This document shows, in pieces, positions 7,336-10,948 of a DNA stretch of 10,948 nt; the first letter of the stretch is position 1; each line of letters opens with the position of its first letter. This stretch comes from Proteiniphilum sp. (lineage in GTDB: Bacteria > Bacteroidota > Bacteroidia > Bacteroidales > Dysgonomonadaceae). The stretch spans positions 1 to 10,948 of the forward strand of contig JAIRSV010000044.1 in the NCBI GenBank assembly GCA_031255275.1. The letters are read 5' to 3'. Under the pieces are notes generated by a model. It was not told the origin of the DNA. It did not search any database and was given only the letters and a program-made list of their open reading frames with translations. Made by a program: the position numbers and the translations under genes.

Positions 7336-7395
7336 GTTTTAAGTCTTTAAAAAGTTCACTGAATCTGATTAAGAATCATTTCAACCGGTCATCGG

Positions 7396-10300
7396 TCAGA
7401 ATCCTATCTGAACGCCGAAGGCGACGGTACGCTGTACGGGATAGGTATCCGACATCAGGTCGAGGTCGAACAGACCGGGTATATCCGATATTTCAAACAG
7501 GTTGTAGCCGGAAACGTGGAAGCGAAGCCGGTCTATTTTCAGTTTCCGCGTAAACGCCTGCGGCGCCGTATAGCCGAAGATGAGCTGTTTGAGTCTGAGG
7601 TAGGAGGCGTCCAGCAGATACGCTTTCGACGTGCTCGGGACAGCGCCGTACATCGGGAATTTGGCGTCGGTTCGTTCGGGCGTCCATGAGCGGTCATACA
7701 TCCAGCGAGAGCCGGCTCCTCCGCCCCAGTAGGTGGAGCTTCCCGTCCAGTAGTCTCTCCTGCCTACGCCCTGGAAGAAGATTTCGAGGTCGAAGCCTTT
7801 GTATGCGACGTTTCCTCTCACGCCGTACTTGTAGCGCGGCGTGCTGTTGCCGATAATGCGCCTGTCGCCCGGATTGTCGACGGTACTTGTGCCGCCGTCA
7901 ATTTTTCCGTCGCCGTCAATGTCTCTGTACCAGACGTAGCCGGGGAAGAGGTTTCCCGAATGATACGGTCCCCGGAAGATGTATCCCGTACCGGCTTCGT
8001 TGAGGGTCAGGTCTTCGGCCTGCAGGATTCCGCCGACTTCATATCCCCATATATCGCCGAGATAAGCGCCGTCGTAGAGGGAACCGGTATTCCTGGTCGG
8101 GTTGGCGGCATAATGCTGTACCCTGGTGCGGGAATCGGACAGGGTGAACGTGACGCCATAATTCAGTCCGCCGGCCAGCCGGTCTCTCCAGCCGGTCTGC
8201 AGTTCCCAGCCGGAGGCTTTGATCGAGCCTGAGTTTTCCAGCGGCGCCGAGGCTCCCAATACGGAGGGATAGGCGGTGGCGCCGTCGGTGAGAATATCGG
8301 TGGTCTTTCTTTCGAAGAGGTCGAAGGTGAAGCTCAGTCTGTTTTTCAGCAGATTGGCTTCCAGTCCCAGGTTCTTGCTGGTGGCCTTCTGCCAGGTGAG
8401 GTCGGGGGATACCAGTCCCGGCACTCTCACGGTGGTTACGTATTTGCCGTCGAGGAGGAAACCGGCTTTGTTTGATGTCATCACCGCCTGATAGGGATAA
8501 TAGTTGCCCGGCTGATCGCCCAGCTTACCCCATGAGGCTTTCACCTTCAGGTTGTCGAGCCATCCCCTTGTGGAACGCATGAATGCTTCTTCCGCAATGC
8601 GCCACCCGAGGGAGAACGAGGGGAAAAAGAAATAGCGTTTGTTCGGCGTGAATCGCGAACTGCCGTCGTAACGGCCGTTTACTTCAAAAAGGTAACGCTC
8701 CTTGTAATTATAGTTGATTCTGCCGAACGCAGCCCGTCCCGTACGTCTCTGAGAGCCGGTAGTTATCGTGTGAAGCGAGGGATCTTCCGCCGCGTCGGGT
8801 TTCAGGATGTCGGGGGAGAAGAGTCCCCTCAGGTTGGCAGTTACTTCGCTGTACTCCACGCTTTCCTGATTGAAGCCGACGATGGCGGAGAGATTGTGTA
8901 CCTGTGCAAAGCGCTTGTTGAAATCGGCGTATACGTTGATGGCGTAAGCGTCGGTATTCGTTTTCGAAGTCTGTCCCCTGTGCTCCTGCGCCTCCGACTG
9001 TTCGGATACGGGGTTCCAGGCAATGGTGATGTAACTGTGCTGCGGACTCCTCCGGGTAGACCGGGAGACCTGGGGAAGGTATGACAAATCGGCTTTCACC
9101 TTCAGTACGTCGGGCAGGATGATCAATTCGGGCGAAAGCGCCAGCGATGTCGTGGCGGAGGTGGATTTTGTTTTTGCTCCGTATGACATCCATGCCAGAA
9201 TATTGTCGGTATAGACATTCGGTATGGGGTCATTGGGCCCGGTCATGATGGGCATGTTGATGTTTTTCTGCACCTCGCCTCTCATGGCTGACCAGATACT
9301 GCCTTTTCCGCCCACGATATAGGGCGCTTCATAGTTGGTTTCGTTGTAATTGATCTTCCCTTCGAGATTGAACCATTCGTTCACTTTGGCGTTTACGCGT
9401 ACTGCCGCGTTGTAGCGTCTGTATTTGTCGGTGTTGATCTTATACATCCCCTCCTGTCCCTGGTATCCCAGCGATATATAATAGGCCACCCTGTCGGAAC
9501 CGCCCTGAAAGCTCAGATTGTGCTTGTGCGTGGGAGACCATTTCCGCACAACTTCCTTGTAGGGATCCATCGTCGCGACCCATTCGATTGTGTTGCCGTT
9601 CATGTAATACGCATTTTCGGGTCTGGGGTCATTCATGTACTTGAGCATGGCTTCCAGCTTCTGTTCGTCGGCCGATCCCGGTTTGCCGAGCGTCCACAGG
9701 GTTCTGTCCATTCCCGACTTCTGAATGGTATAAGCGTCCAGCAGGTCAGGCAGGGCGGTGGGAGTGTCGAAGGAGATGTCGTAGCTGTAACTGATTTTTC
9801 CCTTCTGGTTGAACTTTCCCGATTTGGAGGTGACCAGTATGACTCCGAATGCGGCTTTGGTGCCGTATATGGCAGCGGCCGAGGCGTCCATTATCACGCT
9901 CATGCTTTCGATGTCGTTCGGGTTCATCTGGTTCAGCATGGCCGGGCTCATCTCTATTCCGTCGACCAGAATAAGCGGCGCGCCGCTCTGAATAACATAT
10001 TTCCCGGAACCGGAATCATACGCCATAGACGTTCCGCCCCGCACGTTGAATGAGGGCGCCGTGTTCGGCGCACCGTTACTGATGTTTATGTTCAGATTCG
10101 GGACGATTCCCTGCAGGGCCTTTCCCACGTTGGCGACAGGTCTGTTTTCAAACACTTCCTGTCCCACGTTGGTGATGGCTCCGGTCAGGTTCACCTTTTT
10201 CTGGGTGCCGAATCCGACTACGACTACCTCTTCCAGAAGCTGGGTATCGTCGCGTAAAGTAACGTCGATACGGGATCTGTTCCCTACGGTTATCTCCTCG

Positions 10301-10563
10301 TCGGCAAAACCGATATAGGTGTATACCAGCACGTCCTGTTCGGACGTCACTCCGATGGAATAGTTTCCGTCCGTGTCGGTAATTACTCCCGTGGAGGTGC
10401 CTTTCAGTACAATACTGACTCCTATCAGCGGCTCGCCGCCGGAATCCGTCACTACACCTGTTACCGTTTGCTGATTTTGCGCAAATACGGTTATTGCCGC
10501 AAAAAACAGGATGCCTGTAACAAGACTTGTGCGTAATTTTCGTCTTTCTAAAATCATTTTCAT
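7396..10563 (-). CDS. SusC/RagA-family TonB-dependent outer-membrane transporter
   Basis: This 1055-residue protein imports oligosaccharides or glycopeptides across the outer membrane using TonB energy. It has a signal peptide with likely cleavage after A28 (VFA-Q), a carboxypeptidase-regulatory-like domain at about 34-105 (VTGVVTDSGGEPLIGVSI, then GNYSI), and the family TonB box LEEVVVVGFGTQ at about 110-121. The plug domain follows (LQGIVPNLNI, SFNVRGGTS, PLILVDGIE, IESMSVIMDASAAAIYGTKAAFGVILVTSKSGK), then a 22-strand-type barrel ending in the aromatic residue of AFGVQIGF. There is no N-terminal STN domain, so signalling through an anti-sigma factor is not expected. The next ATG, two codons in (10557), is an alternative start; neither has a strong ribosome binding site. 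The gene starts 61 AT-rich bases after the upstream enzyme gene and is paired with SusD downstream. Confidence 0.97.
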   Translation of the reverse strand: MKMILERRKLRTSLVTGILFFAAITVFAQNQQTVTGVVTDSGGEPLIGVSIVLKGTSTGVITDTDGNYSIGVTSEQDVLVYTYIGFADEEITVGNRSRIDVTLRDDTQLLEEVVVVGFGTQKKVNLTGAITNVGQEVFENRPVANVGKALQGIVPNLNINISNGAPNTAPSFNVRGGTSMAYDSGSGKYVIQSGAPLILVDGIEMSPAMLNQMNPNDIESMSVIMDASAAAIYGTKAAFGVILVTSKSGKFNQKGKISYSYDISFDTPTALPDLLDAYTIQKSGMDRTLWTLGKPGSADEQKLEAMLKYMNDPRPENAYYMNGNTIEWVATMDPYKEVVRKWSPTHKHNLSFQGGSDRVAYYISLGYQGQEGMYKINTDKYRRYNAAVRVNAKVNEWFNLEGKINYNETNYEAPYIVGGKGSIWSAMRGEVQKNINMPIMTGPNDPIPNVYTDNILAWMSYGAKTKSTSATTSLALSPELIILPDVLKVKADLSYLPQVSRSTRRSPQHSYITIAWNPVSEQSEAQEHRGQTSKTNTDAYAINVYADFNKRFAQVHNLSAIVGFNQESVEYSEVTANLRGLFSPDILKPDAAEDPSLHTITTGSQRRTGRAAFGRINYNYKERYLFEVNGRYDGSSRFTPNKRYFFFPSFSLGWRIAEEAFMRSTRGWLDNLKVKASWGKLGDQPGNYYPYQAVMTSNKAGFLLDGKYVTTVRVPGLVSPDLTWQKATSKNLGLEANLLKNRLSFTFDLFERKTTDILTDGATAYPSVLGASAPLENSGSIKASGWELQTGWRDRLAGGLNYGVTFTLSDSRTRVQHYAANPTRNTGSLYDGAYLGDIWGYEVGGILQAEDLTLNEAGTGYIFRGPYHSGNLFPGYVWYRDIDGDGKIDGGTSTVDNPGDRRIIGNSTPRYKYGVRGNVAYKGFDLEIFFQGVGRRDYWTGSSTYWGGGAGSRWMYDRSWTPERTDAKFPMYGAVPSTSKAYLLDASYLRLKQLIFGYTAPQAFTRKLKIDRLRFHVSGYNLFEISDIPGLFDLDLMSDTYPVQRTVAFGVQIGF

Positions 10564-10624
10564 AATACTCTTTTTAATTTCACCTTCAATATTAATTTTA
10601 TAATCATGTGCTTATTTATAATGG

Positions 10625-10948
10625 CTATGTCAGTGCCTGCTGGTAGGCGGCACGGTTACCGCGGCTTATTTCCTTCAGGTTTATCTTTATCACGAAGGGC
10701 ATGGTCTGCTTTTGCAAGCTTTCGGGAATCACTATATCATAATATTCGAATCCCGATTTGTCGCGTAAACTCTCTCTGATCCGGGCAGGCTTTCCGTCTG
10801 TCAGGAAAACCGCCCTGTCGATAATCATCACATTCTCCCTGCTGTTTTTCGCCTTGGGGAGTTTCACCCTCACGAGGTTATTCACGGGCTTATTGAAAAC
10901 GGTGAGGTATATATCGTCGTTGCGCTGCGTGATGTAACCCCAGTCCTG
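10625..10948 (-). CDS. C-terminal end of a glycoside hydrolase, probably GH29 alpha-L-fucosidase (partial)
   Basis: The last 107 residues of a gene that begins beyond the right edge. Reading in frame from the edge gives QDWGYITQRNDDIYLTVFNK and so on, not starting at the internal GTG at 10885. The pattern WGY.T...D.IYL.VF, followed by beta-rich sequence in which a predicted product colour residue set (AVFLTDGKPARI) precedes DIVIPESL and VIKINL, resembles the C-terminal beta-sandwich of GH29 alpha-L-fucosidases, where WGY...(L/I)YLHVF is common. The catalytic barrel lies outside the window, so the family and activity cannot be confirmed, and another hydrolase with a similar C-terminal sandwich is possible. 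It is the first gene seen in the run and sits 61 bases before the transporter. Removal of terminal fucose would fit host mucin O-glycan use. Confidence 0.55.
   Translation of the reverse strand, partial: QDWGYITQRNDDIYLTVFNKPVNNLVRVKLPKAKNSRENVMIIDRAVFLTDGKPARIRESLRDKSGFEYYDIVIPESLQKQTMPFVIKINLKEISRGNRAAYQQALT

Noticed and set aside
7381..7395. Small hairpin after the transporter stop codon
   Set aside because: Only about four pairs (ACCG with CGGT) and no U-tract, so it is not supported as a terminator or attenuator.
10564..10624. Possible promoter for the transporter gene in the AT-rich gap
   Set aside because: I looked for the Bacteroidota -7 pattern TAnnTTTG on the minus strand and did not find it; the short gap fits read-through from the upstream gene.

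Overview
The window looks like part of a mucin- or glycoprotein-targeting polysaccharide utilisation locus (PUL) from a Bacteroidales (Bacteroidota) genome with fairly GC-rich coding DNA. The evidence is a SusC/SusD pair, Bacteroidota-style surface lipoproteins, a BACON domain, and no strong Shine-Dalgarno sequences. Genus cannot be fixed from this sequence.

Layout: all six protein genes lie on the minus strand and read from right to left. Their order is the C-terminal end of a probable GH29 alpha-L-fucosidase (cut by the right edge), a SusC-family TonB-dependent transporter, a SusD-family lipoprotein, a Big2/discoidin lipoprotein, an M60-family (enhancin/mucinase-like) metallopeptidase with BACON and discoidin modules, and a second Big2/discoidin lipoprotein. 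Gaps between genes are about 61, 60, 36, 107 and 13 bases, which suggests one operon. The 107-base gap carries a long hairpin that could attenuate transcription or protect the mRNA ahead of the peptidase. No sigma/anti-sigma pair, hybrid two-component regulator or clear operon promoter is visible, so the start and the regulator are probably to the right of the window.

Inferred joint function: the two Big2/discoidin lipoproteins and the non-catalytic modules of the peptidase hold an O-glycosylated protein at the cell surface. The M60 enzyme cuts the peptide backbone next to O-glycans, the fucosidase trims terminal fucose, and SusD/SusC import the released glycan or glycopeptide. The arrangement resembles, from memory, the Bacteroides thetaiotaomicron locus that contains the M60 O-glycopeptidase BT4244 next to a SusC/SusD pair; this was not checked by alignment.

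The left 435 bases hold no convincing gene. They are a mosaic of repeats: a short GC hairpin, a sequence resembling dispersed Bacteroidota intergenic repeats, a REPIN-like element of two inverted GC-rich palindromes, and between them a perfect 14-bp terminator-type hairpin oriented for plus-strand transcription.
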